From the NCBI GenBank assembly GCA_905192745.1, contig CAJJLZ010000008.1:30946-94945 (forward strand): a stretch of DNA of 64,000 nt, given 5' to 3'. A program made the position numbers and the translations under genes. Position 1 is the stretch's first letter, and every line of letters begins with the position of its first letter. The DNA is from an uncultured Oscillospiraceae bacterium. GTDB lineage: Bacteria; Bacillota; Clostridia; Oscillospirales; Acutalibacteraceae. Under the pieces are notes generated by a model that was given only the letters and a program-made list of their open reading frames with translations, made no database searches and was not told the origin of the DNA. Below are positions 31,382-39,809 of the stretch, in pieces.

Positions 31382-33502
31382 CTATTCTTTTTCCAGCGTC
31401 CGGACCACCGGGGAAAAATCAATCCGGCCGGAGGAAACGTCGATCGCGTCCACCCGCACGGCCATGGCGTCCCCCACCGTGTAGAGCGGACGGCCCCGGC
31501 CGTTCACCAGAGAGGCCACGTCGTCACACCGCAGGCCGGACTCGGGCAGATCCTCCAGCCGAACCAGCCCCTCCACCGAATTCGGCAGTTCCACGAACAG
31601 GCCGAAGGCGGAAACCGACGCGATGACGCCGTCGAAGGTTTCGCCGAGGAACCGGCCCATATATTCGGCCTTATAGCATCCCTCGCATTCCCGCTCCGCC
31701 GTCATCGCCCGCACCTCATACTGGGAGGACAGATCGGCCGATTCCTGCACAAAGGCGGCGTACCGACGGATCAGCTCGTCCTTGGGCACGCCCGTAATCG
31801 CATCCGAAAGGATGCGGTGGATGCTGAGATCGGGATACCGACGGATCGGGGAGGTGAAATGGCAGTAATCCTTCAGCGCGAGGCCGTAGTGGCCCAGCGG
31901 ATTTTCGCTGTACTGCGCCTTGGCCATCGACCGGAGCAGCCGGTCGGAAATCAGCCGGGCATAGGGCGTTTCCCGCGCCTCCTCCATCAGATCCCGCAGA
32001 TCGAGCTGAGCGGAAAGCCGAACGGTTTTCAGCCCCAGCCGTCCGGCGGTTTCGCTGAGGACCCGCAGCTTTTCCGGATCGGGACGGTCATGCACACGGT
32101 AGACAAAAGGGATTCCCCGACGGCGGGCGTAGGCGGCGGTCGCCACATTGGCGGCGATCATAAACTGCTCGATCATTCCCTCGCTCTCCCCCGTCGTGCG
32201 GGCGACGATATCCACCGGATGCCCCTGCCCATCCAGCACAAACGCGGATTCGGTGCTGATCAGGTCCATCGTCCCCCGGGCGGAGGCGGCCTCCCGCAGA
32301 TGGGCGGCAAGGGCTCGCATATTCGAAAGCGTTTCCCGCACCGGGGCATATTTTTTCTGAACCGCTTCGTCCGCCGTGCCGTCGAAGAGGGTGTTGATCT
32401 CGCTGTACACGCCCCGCACGCAGGAACGGATCACGGTCTTTTTAATTTTCGCGTCGGTACACACGCCGTTTTTATCCAGCGTCATGATGGCAGAAAGGGT
32501 CAGCTTGTCCGTTCCCGCGTTCAGGGAGCAGGCGCCGTTGGAAAGCGCCTCCGGCAGCATGGGGATCACCCGGTCGGCAAAATAGACCGAGGTCCCCCGC
32601 CGGCGGGCCTCCTGATCCAGTACGGAACCTGCCGCCACATAATGGGACACGTCCGCGATATGCACGCCGAGCCGCCAGCCCTCCCCCTCCGGGTCGAGGG
32701 AAACCGCGTCGTCCAGATCCTTGGCGTCCTTCCCGTCAATGGTAAAGACGGTCCAGTCCCGCAGGTCGTCCCGATCCTCGATGTCCTGTTCGGTAATGCC
32801 GGCGTCCCGCAGCCGTTCCGCCTCGGCCCGTACCGTGTCCGGAAAGACCGAAGGGATGCCCGCCGCGTCCACAATCGCATCGGCGCAGACTTTCGCACTG
32901 TCCGCGCTGCCGTAGGAAGTCACCACCCGGGCAACCGGATCGCCGTCCTTGTTGAAGGTCACACGGAAGCGCACCTTATCCCCCACGGCCGCGTCGCAAT
33001 CCCCCTTTTTTACCGGGAGAGGAAACCGAATCAGAGAATCCGGGAGTACCTCCCGTTTCTTTTCCCCGACAGCGGCCAGACGGCCGGTGTACAGGCGGCC
33101 GCCTTCCTCCAGCACCTCGGCCACTTCGCCCTGCGGCCCCCGTTCGTCCGGCGGGCCGAGCCGAAGCCGCACAATATCTCCCGGCAGCGCGCCGTTCAGG
33201 TATCGGCCGGGGATAAAGCAGTCGGCTCCCCCCTCCTCCGGCCGGGCAAAGCCGAAGCCGCGGTTAAGGGAAAGCATCCGCGCACGGAGCTCGTTGATTC
33301 CGGCGAGGGTATATTTTCCTTTTTTATTCCGGAGAATCTCGCCGTTCTGTTCCAGCCGGCCAAGCGCCAGCAGAAAGCCGGGGCGATCCCCCTTCCGTAT
33401 CCGGAGCGCGGATGCCAGCGCATCCATCGACATCCCTTTTTTCTCTCCGCCGAGCCGGCGGAGGATTTTTCTTTTGAGCTCACCGCTCGTCATTTTTGCC
33501 AT
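31382..33502 (-). CDS. rnr: Ribonuclease R, 3-prime to 5-prime exoribonuclease
   Basis: 706 residues. Order of domains: N-terminal helix-turn-helix (GELKRKILRRL), two cold-shock domains, the catalytic RNB domain with TIDGKDAKDLDDAVSL (magnesium-binding aspartates, about residue 260), RRRGTSVYFADRVIPMLPE and HFTSPIRRYPDLSIHR, then a C-terminal S1 domain (VIASVSAFGLFVELPNSVEG). It degrades structured RNA and helps process rRNA and tmRNA-tagged messages. ATG 33502 is chosen because GGAG lies six bases upstream. secG precedes it on the same strand, the common Firmicute order secG-rnr. Confidence 0.95.
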   Translation of the reverse strand: MAKMTSGELKRKILRRLGGEKKGMSMDALASALRIRKGDRPGFLLALGRLEQNGEILRNKKGKYTLAGINELRARMLSLNRGFGFARPEEGGADCFIPGRYLNGALPGDIVRLRLGPPDERGPQGEVAEVLEEGGRLYTGRLAAVGEKKREVLPDSLIRFPLPVKKGDCDAAVGDKVRFRVTFNKDGDPVARVVTSYGSADSAKVCADAIVDAAGIPSVFPDTVRAEAERLRDAGITEQDIEDRDDLRDWTVFTIDGKDAKDLDDAVSLDPEGEGWRLGVHIADVSHYVAAGSVLDQEARRRGTSVYFADRVIPMLPEALSNGACSLNAGTDKLTLSAIMTLDKNGVCTDAKIKKTVIRSCVRGVYSEINTLFDGTADEAVQKKYAPVRETLSNMRALAAHLREAASARGTMDLISTESAFVLDGQGHPVDIVARTTGESEGMIEQFMIAANVATAAYARRRGIPFVYRVHDRPDPEKLRVLSETAGRLGLKTVRLSAQLDLRDLMEEARETPYARLISDRLLRSMAKAQYSENPLGHYGLALKDYCHFTSPIRRYPDLSIHRILSDAITGVPKDELIRRYAAFVQESADLSSQYEVRAMTAERECEGCYKAEYMGRFLGETFDGVIASVSAFGLFVELPNSVEGLVRLEDLPESGLRCDDVASLVNGRGRPLYTVGDAMAVRVDAIDVSSGRIDFSPVVRTLEKE

Positions 33503-33593
33503 TGCAATCTCCATTCTGCCGCTGCACGCAGGCATAAACACAAACCGGAAAGTGTGTCTCCACAGGGCGGAGCACCGCTCTATGGAATACTTT

Positions 33594-33634
33594 CCAAAAA
33601 AAGCGCCCTGCTCGCTGTTTCGAGCAGGGCGCAA
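33594..33634 (-). terminator. Terminator between secG and rnr
   Basis: Perfect 12-bp stem GCGCCCTGCTCG/CGAGCAGGGCGC (33603-33614 with 33621-33632) followed on the minus strand by TTTTTTTGG. It separates secG from rnr, so some rnr transcription must read through or start in the 90-base gap. Confidence 0.85.
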
Positions 33635-33663
33635 TCACACCATGCATATCATGCATGTCACGA

Positions 33664-33915
33664 TTATTTACCGAGGAATTTGGTGATAAGCATACCGGCG
33701 AACACCAGCACGAAAAACGTGATCGCTACCACCTTGGTCCATTTGGCAAGCCGCATATCCCAGGTACGGGCCTTTCCCTTTTCAAGGAAAGTATCGGCGC
33801 CGCCCTGAATAGCGCCAAGATTCGCCTGACGGCCTTCCTGCATCAAAACAATAAAAATAATCAAAAGTGAAAAAACAATCAATACTGCACCAATCAGAAT
33901 TTCAAAAACAGTCAT
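33664..33915 (-). CDS. secG: SecG, protein translocase subunit
   Basis: 83 residues with two membrane helices (VFEILIGAVLIVFSLLIIFIV and WTKVVAITFFVLVFAGMLI) and the conserved linker VLMQEGRQANLGAIQGGADTF. SecG joins SecYE at the membrane and eases protein export. A good ribosome site (GAGGGCC) precedes ATG 33915. Confidence 0.93.
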   Translation of the reverse strand: MTVFEILIGAVLIVFSLLIIFIVLMQEGRQANLGAIQGGADTFLEKGKARTWDMRLAKWTKVVAITFFVLVFAGMLITKFLGK

Positions 33916-34022
33916 ATCCGGCCCTCCGCTTATTCTTCCAAACTTTTACCCGTCTATACTATCATAAGAGGAATGGAAATGCAAGGCATAATTTTCGATG
34001 AAGCAGACGGGACGCAACAAGC

Positions 34023-34072
34023 GAAAAAACAAACAGCCCCTTAACGATAGATCACCATTACCGTTAAGGGGC
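34023..34072 (-). terminator. Terminator overlapping the end of the XRE gene
   Basis: 11-bp stem GCCCCTTAACG/CGTTAAGGGGC (34036-34046 with 34062-34072), then TGTTTGTTTTTTCG on the minus strand. The stop codon of the XRE gene lies in the upstream arm. Confidence 0.8.
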
Positions 34073-34306
34073 TTCCCTTTCATCAAAATCCAAAAAGCAC
34101 TTTGGAGGAACGTGAAATAAATCCGCAATGGCAAACAACGTCTTCAGTGAAATGGGCTGAACCAACGAGGGCGTCTCTACCTGCGATAAATAACCGGAGC
34201 TGATACCAACCTTTTCCGCCAGTTGTTCCTGCGTCAGACCGTTCAGCTTGCGATAGTAGGCTATTTTCAGACCAATTTGGACATAGCGGCGGTCATTCGC
34301 ATCCAT
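34064..34306 (-). CDS. Small XRE-family DNA-binding regulator
   Basis: 80 residues, essentially one Cro/CI-type helix-turn-helix domain: IGLKIAYYRKLNGLTQEQLA, the recognition helix GISSGYLSQVE and FAIADLFHVPPKCFLDF. It probably represses its own promoter and that of the divergent SLOG-type gene. The gene and the 110-base divergent region are clearly more AT-rich than the flanks, a sign of separate origin. Confidence 0.85.
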   Translation of the reverse strand: MDANDRRYVQIGLKIAYYRKLNGLTQEQLAEKVGISSGYLSQVETPSLVQPISLKTLFAIADLFHVPPKCFLDFDEREAP

Positions 34307-34338
34307 AGCTCCTTCACCCCCACTAATAGTTTATCCTA

Positions 34339-34367
34339 TTGCAGTCAGAAGATGAACAATGTATAAT
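34339..34367 (+). promoter_or_regulatory. Promoter of the SLOG-type gene
   Basis: TTGCAG (34339-34344), a 17-base spacer and a perfect TATAAT (34362-34367), in the divergent region shared with the XRE regulator. Confidence 0.75.
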
Positions 34368-34416
34368 ATTGATTATTATAGGTTCTATATAAACTTTTGA
34401 AAGGTACAGATACTGT

Positions 34417-34899
34417 ATGGGGGAAAATATTTGTTGTTTTTCCGGGCATCGCGATACACCCGAAAGGATACGCACAGCAATCGCCCTATCCATAGAAAAT
34501 CATATTCTGCGGTACGGTGTGACCGATTTTCTGGTGGGACATTACGGCAACTTCGATCAAATGTCTAAATCCGCAGTATCAGCCGCCAAAAAGAAATATC
34601 CGGAGGTAAAGCTTCATCTTATGCTGGCGTATCTCTCTGAAGGCCATAAGCCCGACGATTGGAGAGACTTCGATGACCTTTTATTCCCCGAAGGTCAGGA
34701 AACCGTTCCAGCACGGGCCGCTATTCCCCGTCTGAATCGGGAAATGATTGATCGCTCCGGTTTTCTGATAGCCTATGTCCGTCATGTTTCCGGCGGCTCT
34801 TATCAATCTCTCCATTACGCACGCGAACGGGAAAAGCGGGGATTTCTCCGCATCACCAATCTGGCGGAGAAGGGGGACGGCGGCTTATCACGGCTTTGA
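34417..34899 (+). CDS. SLOG-superfamily-like (DprA/YpsA-type) protein
   Basis: 160 residues beginning CCFSGHRDTPERI, the glycine-containing nucleotide-binding start seen in YpsA/DUF1273 and related SLOG proteins, followed by DFLVGHYGNFDQMSKSAV and a LHLMLAY strand. SLOG folds bind nucleotides or nucleotide-derived signals and often accompany stress or phage-defence functions; the actual role here is unknown. The 3-prime end overlaps the converging spoIIR gene by 12 bases. The C-terminal 45 residues are closer in base composition to spoIIR, which suggests that the gene was inserted or extended into it. Confidence 0.65.
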   Translation: MGENICCFSGHRDTPERIRTAIALSIENHILRYGVTDFLVGHYGNFDQMSKSAVSAAKKKYPEVKLHLMLAYLSEGHKPDDWRDFDDLLFPEGQETVPARAAIPRLNREMIDRSGFLIAYVRHVSGGSYQSLHYAREREKRGFLRITNLAEKGDGGLSRL

Positions 34900-35529
34900 T
34901 TCCTCTGCCGCCGCTTCCTCCCCGCCGAACCAGTCGTCCAGACGGCGGCCAAGATCCTCAAACACTTCGACGATCTTGAAACGCACCTCGTATTTTTTCG
35001 GCTGGGTGACGATTTCCTCCTGCTCCGGCTCCAGCACGTCCGACAGCTCGGCGGCCTGAGTGGCGGCGGAAACGCACATCGGCGGGAAAACCACGCACCA
35101 CCAGTTATGCCCTTTTCCCTCGCCGATGGTCACCCGCAGCGCGTCGTACATCCCGGCGGGCAAAGTGACCGTTTCATAGACGCGGGTGGTGAAATACATA
35201 TGGACGACGGAGATCGTCACCGCATACTCGTAGCCCTCGTCATAAACCCGCTGCTGGGCCGCAGCCTCCAGCTCCGGCAGACGTTCCCTCGCCCGCTCCA
35301 GCGCCTGCGCCTCGTCGGCGGCGGTATCAAACAGGTTCGCCGCCGTCTCCACGATCGTATCCCGCACCTTCAGTTTCAGCGCCTGATCCTCTTCGGTATC
35401 GGAATTGGCCAGCACATGCAGCCGCAGCACCCGGCCGCGGATCTCCTCGCATTCCCCCGCGAAACCACACAGGGAAAGCGCCAGACACAAACTCAGCCCC
35501 ATTGCCAGAGCACGGATCCATTTTATCAT
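34888..35529 (-). CDS. spoIIR: SpoIIR, intercompartmental signalling protein
   Basis: 213 residues with an N-terminal signal peptide (IRALAMGLSLCLALSLCGFA) and the family core VLRLHVLANSDTEEDQALKL, KVRDTIVETAANLF and the diagnostic GHNWWCVVFPPMC. SpoIIR is made in the forespore under sigma-F, secreted into the intermembrane space and triggers SpoIIGA to process pro-sigma-E. The C-terminal 45 residues after the core are an acidic extension. ATG 35529 is chosen from the signal peptide and AAGGGCGG site. A sigma-F-like promoter lies 52 bases upstream. Confidence 0.95.
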   Translation of the reverse strand: MIKWIRALAMGLSLCLALSLCGFAGECEEIRGRVLRLHVLANSDTEEDQALKLKVRDTIVETAANLFDTAADEAQALERARERLPELEAAAQQRVYDEGYEYAVTISVVHMYFTTRVYETVTLPAGMYDALRVTIGEGKGHNWWCVVFPPMCVSAATQAAELSDVLEPEQEEIVTQPKKYEVRFKIVEVFEDLGRRLDDWFGGEEAAAEESKP

Positions 35530-35580
35530 AAGAAAAACCGCCCTTCTTCGTATGTACGGCATTTCGCCGTCGGATGTACG

Positions 35581-35609
35581 AAGTATGGGCGGTGTTTTGC
35601 TAAATATGC
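35581..35609 (-). promoter_or_regulatory. Sigma-F-like promoter of spoIIR
   Basis: On the minus strand GCATA (35605-35609) is a perfect sigma-F -35, followed after 14 bases by GCCCATACTT (35581-35590), eight of ten positions of the -10 pattern GGNNANAHTR. The spacer equals that of the sigG promoter. Confidence 0.55.
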
Positions 35610-35627
35610 AATTTTGTTGGTATTTTT

Positions 35628-36536
35628 TTACAATTCCAATTCCTTTTTCCATTTTTCCAACCGGTTTTCAACCCGCGCCCCCCCGCTGTCGGGACGGCAA
35701 AGGAAGGTTTCCTCCCAGCGGGAACGAAGCGCCTGCGCGCAGCTCTCAGCCCAGGCGCGATCGTCGAACAGTCCGAACACCGCCGATCCGCTGCCGGTCA
35801 TCTGGCAGCCGAGGGTGCGGTGGGCGCGCATAATCTCCTTGATCGCCGCCACACCGGGAAGGGCGGTCACCGCGTCGAACGCATTTCCCAGTTCCCGCCC
35901 GACGGTCACCAGATCGCCGGAGCAAACAGCGTCCTCCATGGCGGAGGGCCGGGACTGCGGCAGAGACTCCGCCCCGTCGATTTTCCGATAGGCTTCGGCG
36001 GTGGAAATGCTGTCCTCCGGCTTGGCCACCACAATCCAGCAGGGGGGAAGATCGGGCAGCGGGGTCAGGATCACGCCGGTTCCCTCGCCCACGGCAGTTC
36101 CCCCCAGCACGCAAAAGGGAACGTCCGCCCCCACCTGCGCGCCGAGCCCGCACAGCTCGTCGGGGCGGAGACGCGCCCCTGTCAGCTCATTCATAGCGGC
36201 CAACACGGCGGCGGCGTCGGCGCTTCCTCCGGCCAGTCCGGCGCCCATGGGAACGCGCTTGTGTACCCGGATGCCGATTCCGCTTTGCGGCAGGCCGACA
36301 GCCTTCCGGAATACCTCCGCCGCTTTCCAGGCGGTGTTGCGTTCGTCTGCGGGGAGATCCGCTCCGACAACGGAAAGGAAAATGCCGGGTTCTTTTTCCT
36401 CCCAGACGGCGACCGTCTCCCGGAGGTCCAACGCCTGCATGACGGTATGAACAAGGTGATAGCCGTCGTCCCGCCGGCCGGCAATATCCAGCGTCAGATT
36501 GATCTTGGCCGGCGCGCTCGCCGTCACATGGTTCAT
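35628..36536 (-). CDS. ispE: IspE, 4-diphosphocytidyl-2-C-methyl-D-erythritol kinase
   Basis: 302-residue GHMP kinase: substrate-binding N-terminus APAKINLTLDIAGRRDDGYH, the ATP-binding PMGAGLAGGSADAAAVLAAMN (about residues 96-116) and the C-terminal GCQMTGSGSAVFGLF. It performs the ATP-dependent phosphorylation step of the MEP pathway to isoprenoid precursors. GGGAGG precedes ATG 36536. The gene is 98 bases upstream of spoIIR on the same strand. Confidence 0.95.
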   Translation of the reverse strand: MNHVTASAPAKINLTLDIAGRRDDGYHLVHTVMQALDLRETVAVWEEKEPGIFLSVVGADLPADERNTAWKAAEVFRKAVGLPQSGIGIRVHKRVPMGAGLAGGSADAAAVLAAMNELTGARLRPDELCGLGAQVGADVPFCVLGGTAVGEGTGVILTPLPDLPPCWIVVAKPEDSISTAEAYRKIDGAESLPQSRPSAMEDAVCSGDLVTVGRELGNAFDAVTALPGVAAIKEIMRAHRTLGCQMTGSGSAVFGLFDDRAWAESCAQALRSRWEETFLCRPDSGGARVENRLEKWKKELEL

Positions 36537-36578
36537 CCGGTTTCCTCCCTTTCCGCCGCGCCAATCGGGCGCGGGATG

Positions 36579-37766
36579 TTACCTCGCCTCGCCGCCGGGC
36601 GTATGCTCCTTCAGAAATTCCTCCAGACGGTTCATCGCTTCGGTGATATGTTTCAGGGAATAGCAGTAGGATATCCGGACGAAGCCCTCACCGCAGTCGC
36701 CGAAGGCCGTTCCCGGGACCACCGCGATATGCTTCTCCATCAGCAGAGCCTGACAGAATTCCTCCGACGACATACCGGTGACCGCTATCGACGGAAACAC
36801 ATAAAAGGCGCCCTCCGGCTCAAAGCAGGGCAACCCCATATTGTTCAGCCGGTCCACGATATACCGGCGGCGGATATCGTATTCCGCCCGCATATCCGCC
36901 ACGTCCTCGTCGCCGTTATCCATCGCCTCGATCGCGGCGTACTGTGCGGTGGTGGGCGCGCACATCAGCGCGTACTGGTGGAGCTTGACCACCTGCTTCA
37001 TCAGCGTCCGGGGACCGCAGGCATAGCCCAGCCGCCAGCCGGTCATGGCAAACGCCTTGGAAAAGCCGCTGATCAGCATGGTGCGTTCCTGCATCCCCGG
37101 CAGGGAGGCAACGCTCACATGCTCCCGCTCCCCATAGGTCAGCTCGCCGTAAATTTCATCTGAAAGGACAAAGAGGCCGGTCTCCCGAATCACCTCACAG
37201 AGCGCCTCCAGATGCTCCCGCCGCATCACGCCCCCGGTGGGATTGTTGGGATAGGGCAGGATCAGCAGACGGGCGTTGGGGGTAAGGGCCTTCCGCAGAG
37301 CTTCCGGCGTCAGGCGGAACGCGTCCTCCGCCCGGGTGACGATCGAAACCGGGACGCCGCCCGCCATCTCCACCAACGGACGATAGCAGACAAAGCTGGG
37401 TTCCGGAATCAGCACCTCGTCCCCCGGATTAATCAGGGCGCGCAGGCCGAGATCAATGGCCTCACTGCCGCCCACCGTAACCAGAATTTCCCCTTTCGGG
37501 TCGTATTCCAGCCCATTATGACGGGAAACATATCCCGCGATGCTCTCCCGCAGTTTCAGCAGGCCCGCGTTGGGGGAATACCAGGTTTTCCCGCCCTCCA
37601 GCGAACGGATGCCCTCCTCCCGGATATGCCAGGGGGTGGAGAAATCCGGCTCGCCGATGGAAAGGGAGATCACATCCTCCATCTCGCTCGCAATATCAAA
37701 AAACCGCCGGATGCCGGAAGGTTTGAGCTGTTCCAGCGTCCGGTTCAGTCGGATTTCATAGCTCAT
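36579..37766 (-). CDS. PLP-dependent class I/II aminotransferase
   Basis: 395 residues of the aspartate-aminotransferase fold: SIGEPDFSTPWHI, NPGDEVLIPEPSFVCY, LPYPNNPTGGVM, the DEIY motif and the PLP lysine in SGFSKAFAMTGWRLGYA (about residue 235). This subgroup acts on aromatic or branched amino acids or is PatA-like; the substrate is not certain. Its start overlaps the stop of the Lrp-type regulator gene by four bases (ATGA), so expression is tied to it. Confidence 0.93.
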   Translation of the reverse strand: MSYEIRLNRTLEQLKPSGIRRFFDIASEMEDVISLSIGEPDFSTPWHIREEGIRSLEGGKTWYSPNAGLLKLRESIAGYVSRHNGLEYDPKGEILVTVGGSEAIDLGLRALINPGDEVLIPEPSFVCYRPLVEMAGGVPVSIVTRAEDAFRLTPEALRKALTPNARLLILPYPNNPTGGVMRREHLEALCEVIRETGLFVLSDEIYGELTYGEREHVSVASLPGMQERTMLISGFSKAFAMTGWRLGYACGPRTLMKQVVKLHQYALMCAPTTAQYAAIEAMDNGDEDVADMRAEYDIRRRYIVDRLNNMGLPCFEPEGAFYVFPSIAVTGMSSEEFCQALLMEKHIAVVPGTAFGDCGEGFVRISYCYSLKHITEAMNRLEEFLKEHTPGGEAR

Positions 37767-38242
37767 TGGATTCCCGGGCTCCTCTCGTCTTTCTTCTCCC
37801 CCAGAAAGAGAACGCCATCGTCCTTATACCGCCGGAGAACAAAGTGGGTCGCGGTGGAAACCACCGAATCCAGAGTGGAAAGCCGCTTGGCGACAAACAT
37901 CGCCACCTCTTTGAAGGTGTGGCCGGTCACGGTCACCGACAGGTCATAGCCGCCCGACATCAGATAAACGCTCTCTACTTCGTCGAACTGCATCACCTGC
38001 TCCGCAATCCCCTCAAAGCCGAGATCCCGCTTGGGGGTAACCCGCAGTTCAATCAGCGCGGTGACGTAAGGCCGGTCGGTCCGTTCCCAATCGATCACCG
38101 CTTTATAGGAGCGGATGACGCCGCTGCGTTCCAGCTCGGCGATCCGTGCTGCGACGGCTTCCTCCGTACTTCCCAGCACCACGGCCAGTTCCGCATTGCT
38201 CATGCGGGCATTGGTGTCCAGAAGCTTCAGCAATTTGTCCAT
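37763..38242 (-). CDS. Lrp/AsnC family transcriptional regulator
   Basis: 159 residues: N-terminal helix-turn-helix (MDKLLKLLDTNARMSNAELA, then TEEAVAARIAELERSGVI) and a C-terminal RAM ligand domain (LIELRVTPKRDLGFEGIAEQ, MSGGYDLSVTVTGHT). Such proteins sense amino acids. AAGGAG lies eight bases before ATG 38242. Co-translated with the aminotransferase that follows, so probably a local regulator of amino-acid turnover. An identical pairing is common in clostridia. Confidence 0.92.
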   Translation of the reverse strand: MDKLLKLLDTNARMSNAELAVVLGSTEEAVAARIAELERSGVIRSYKAVIDWERTDRPYVTALIELRVTPKRDLGFEGIAEQVMQFDEVESVYLMSGGYDLSVTVTGHTFKEVAMFVAKRLSTLDSVVSTATHFVLRRYKDDGVLFLGEKKDERSPGIQ

Positions 38243-38343
38243 GTCAATCGCTCCTTTTCTTTTCTGAATTTCTCCCCGCCCCTTGTCAGGCCTTCTGAAA
38301 AAAGCGGGAAACGAGATTATCATAGCACATTCGTCCAGAGGAA

Positions 38344-39171
38344 TCAACCAATTGGAAGCAGTTCCGGACGGCCGCCGAAGAACGCGGCGACATACCGGAA
38401 GCCGGCTTCTTTCGCTATGGTCAGCCCATCCCCGATTGGCCGGGCGATATCCTCCGGCCGATGCGCGTCCGAGCCGACCGTAATCAGCTCGCCTCCCAAC
38501 TCGCGGAAGCGGCGGATCAGCGGCAGGTCAGGCAGCGTTTTCCCGATCGGCTGACGAAGACCCGACACGTTGATTTCCAGCGCCAATCCCTTCTCCGCCA
38601 CGGTACGGAGGATTTCGTCAATCGGTTCCCGCCAGCGCCGGTAATCCGCCGGCCGCCTCTCCGACGGAAAGTAACGGAAGGGATACGTCAGGTGGGCGAG
38701 GGTGTGGAAGCGTCCCCAACGAACCATTTCCAGCACCTCGACAAAATACCGGTCCAGCAGGGGGAGAATATCCCGCCCCTCAAAATCCATGAAATAAAAA
38801 TCCTGTTCATTTTTCAGGTTATGCAGCGAACCGATTACAAAATCAAAATCGTAATCCGCCAGAAGCTGTTCGGTCAGCTCGAGTCCCTGCAGCGGCTCCC
38901 CCAGTTCCACCCCGCGGGCGATACGAAGCCGGCCGGCGCAACGCGCCTGCATTTCCCCCGCTTCACGATACGAGCCCGCCAGCGCCTTATCGTATCCATC
39001 CTCCCGGTAGGCGGACATCTCCACATGGTCGGTAACCGCCATGGCGTACAGCCCGGCTCGCTCGGCGGCGGCGCACATAGCCGCCATCGGCGCTTCCGAA
39101 TCCGGCGACCAGACGGTATGGGTATGAAAATCGATAAAGCTTTTCTTTTCCAACGCGCTTACAGAGGGCAT
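38344..39171 (-). CDS. PHP-domain phosphatase, histidinol-phosphatase (HisJ-like)
   Basis: 275 residues with PHP metal motifs FHTHTVWSPD at the N-terminus, TDHVEMS, IGSLHN, HLTYPFRY and the C-terminal GSDAHRPEDIA. HisJ-family enzymes dephosphorylate L-histidinol phosphate, but many PHP proteins act on other phosphoesters and no his genes are nearby, so the substrate is open. ATG 39171 follows GAGG by six bases. The leader contains one complete two-hairpin repeat unit and part of another. Confidence 0.85.
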   Translation of the reverse strand: MPSVSALEKKSFIDFHTHTVWSPDSEAPMAAMCAAAERAGLYAMAVTDHVEMSAYREDGYDKALAGSYREAGEMQARCAGRLRIARGVELGEPLQGLELTEQLLADYDFDFVIGSLHNLKNEQDFYFMDFEGRDILPLLDRYFVEVLEMVRWGRFHTLAHLTYPFRYFPSERRPADYRRWREPIDEILRTVAEKGLALEINVSGLRQPIGKTLPDLPLIRRFRELGGELITVGSDAHRPEDIARPIGDGLTIAKEAGFRYVAAFFGGRPELLPIG

Positions 39172-39185
39172 AGTCAACCTCTTCC

Positions 39186-39240
39186 TTTCCGTATCTCCAA
39201 AAACGATCCGCCGGGATTTCTCCCAAACGGCATTATACCA
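39186..39240 (-). repeat. Degenerate partial repeat unit H2 in front of the PHP gene
   Basis: Read on the minus strand it starts GGTATAATGCCGTTTGGGAGAAAT, shown here as an extended -10 (39232-39240) plus the left arm of hairpin 1, and then loses the pattern. The 27-base core is missing. The -10 lies 90 bases from that of unit H, the same period as elsewhere. Confidence 0.6.
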
Positions 39241-39242
39241 TC

Positions 39243-39330
39243 GTGCCGCCCAGTCGGGTTCTATACCAATCTTTCCCGGCGGCACTGTTGAGAAATGCCT
39301 GTCGGCGTTTTTCCAAACGGCATTATACCA
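39243..39330 (-). repeat. Two-hairpin intergenic repeat, unit H
   Basis: 88 bases, oriented towards the PHP gene. Extended -10 TGGTATAAT (minus strand, 39322-39330), hairpin 1 (39290-39313, one mismatch), then core arms GTGCCGCC/GGCGGCAC (39243-39250 and 39278-39285) around 27 bases. The outer arm change C-to-T is matched by G-to-A in the other arm, so pairing is kept. Confidence 0.85.
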
Positions 39331-39411
39331 TAAAATTTTCTCTGGCGAAGAAAAAACTTCGGCACAATCGAGGGATTTGCTTCTTTTCCTGAATTCCTTT
39401 CGAATGCGGCT

Positions 39412-39439
39412 TTGCATTCTCCCGCAAATGTGCTAAAAT
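39412..39439 (+). promoter_or_regulatory. Promoter of the ACT-PFL gene pair
   Basis: TTGCAT (39412-39417), 16 bases, then TAAAAT (39434-39439), about 50 bases before the ACT gene. The rest of the 316-base gap left of it is filled by the repeat units. Confidence 0.65.
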
Positions 39440-39487
39440 AAATACCATATTTTCTACCGGAAATTTTATTCTTGGGAGGCCGACGCC

Positions 39488-39757
39488 ATGCGCGCTGTTA
39501 TCACTGTGATCGGCAAGGATACGGTGGGTATCCTCGCCAAAATCTCCGCCGCCTGCGCGGAACACAACATCAATGTATCCGAAGTGACCCAGTCCATCCT
39601 GCAGGACATGTTCGTCATGATTATGATGGTGGATATCTCCAAAAGCGACATTCCCTTCACCCAGTTCAGCGATGCGCTGGACGCGCTGGGAAAGGAAATG
39701 GGCCTGTCGGTCCACGCCATGCATGAAGATATCTTCAATTCCATGCATCGGATCTGA
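39488..39757 (+). CDS. ACT domain protein (UPF0237 type)
   Basis: 89 residues forming a single ACT ligand-binding domain: VITVIGKDTVGILAKISAAC, NINVSEVTQSILQDMFVMIM and a C-terminal helix. ACT domains bind amino acids and regulate partner enzymes. GGGAGG precedes ATG 39488. The gene is followed 52 bases on by the PFL-type gene, a pairing conserved in many bacteria and suggestive of a shared, still unknown function. Confidence 0.9.
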   Translation: MRAVITVIGKDTVGILAKISAACAEHNINVSEVTQSILQDMFVMIMMVDISKSDIPFTQFSDALDALGKEMGLSVHAMHEDIFNSMHRI

Positions 39758-39809
39758 TCCCGTTCATTAACCGGCGCGCCGCGCCGCCCCGAAAGGAATG
39801 GCTGAAACC

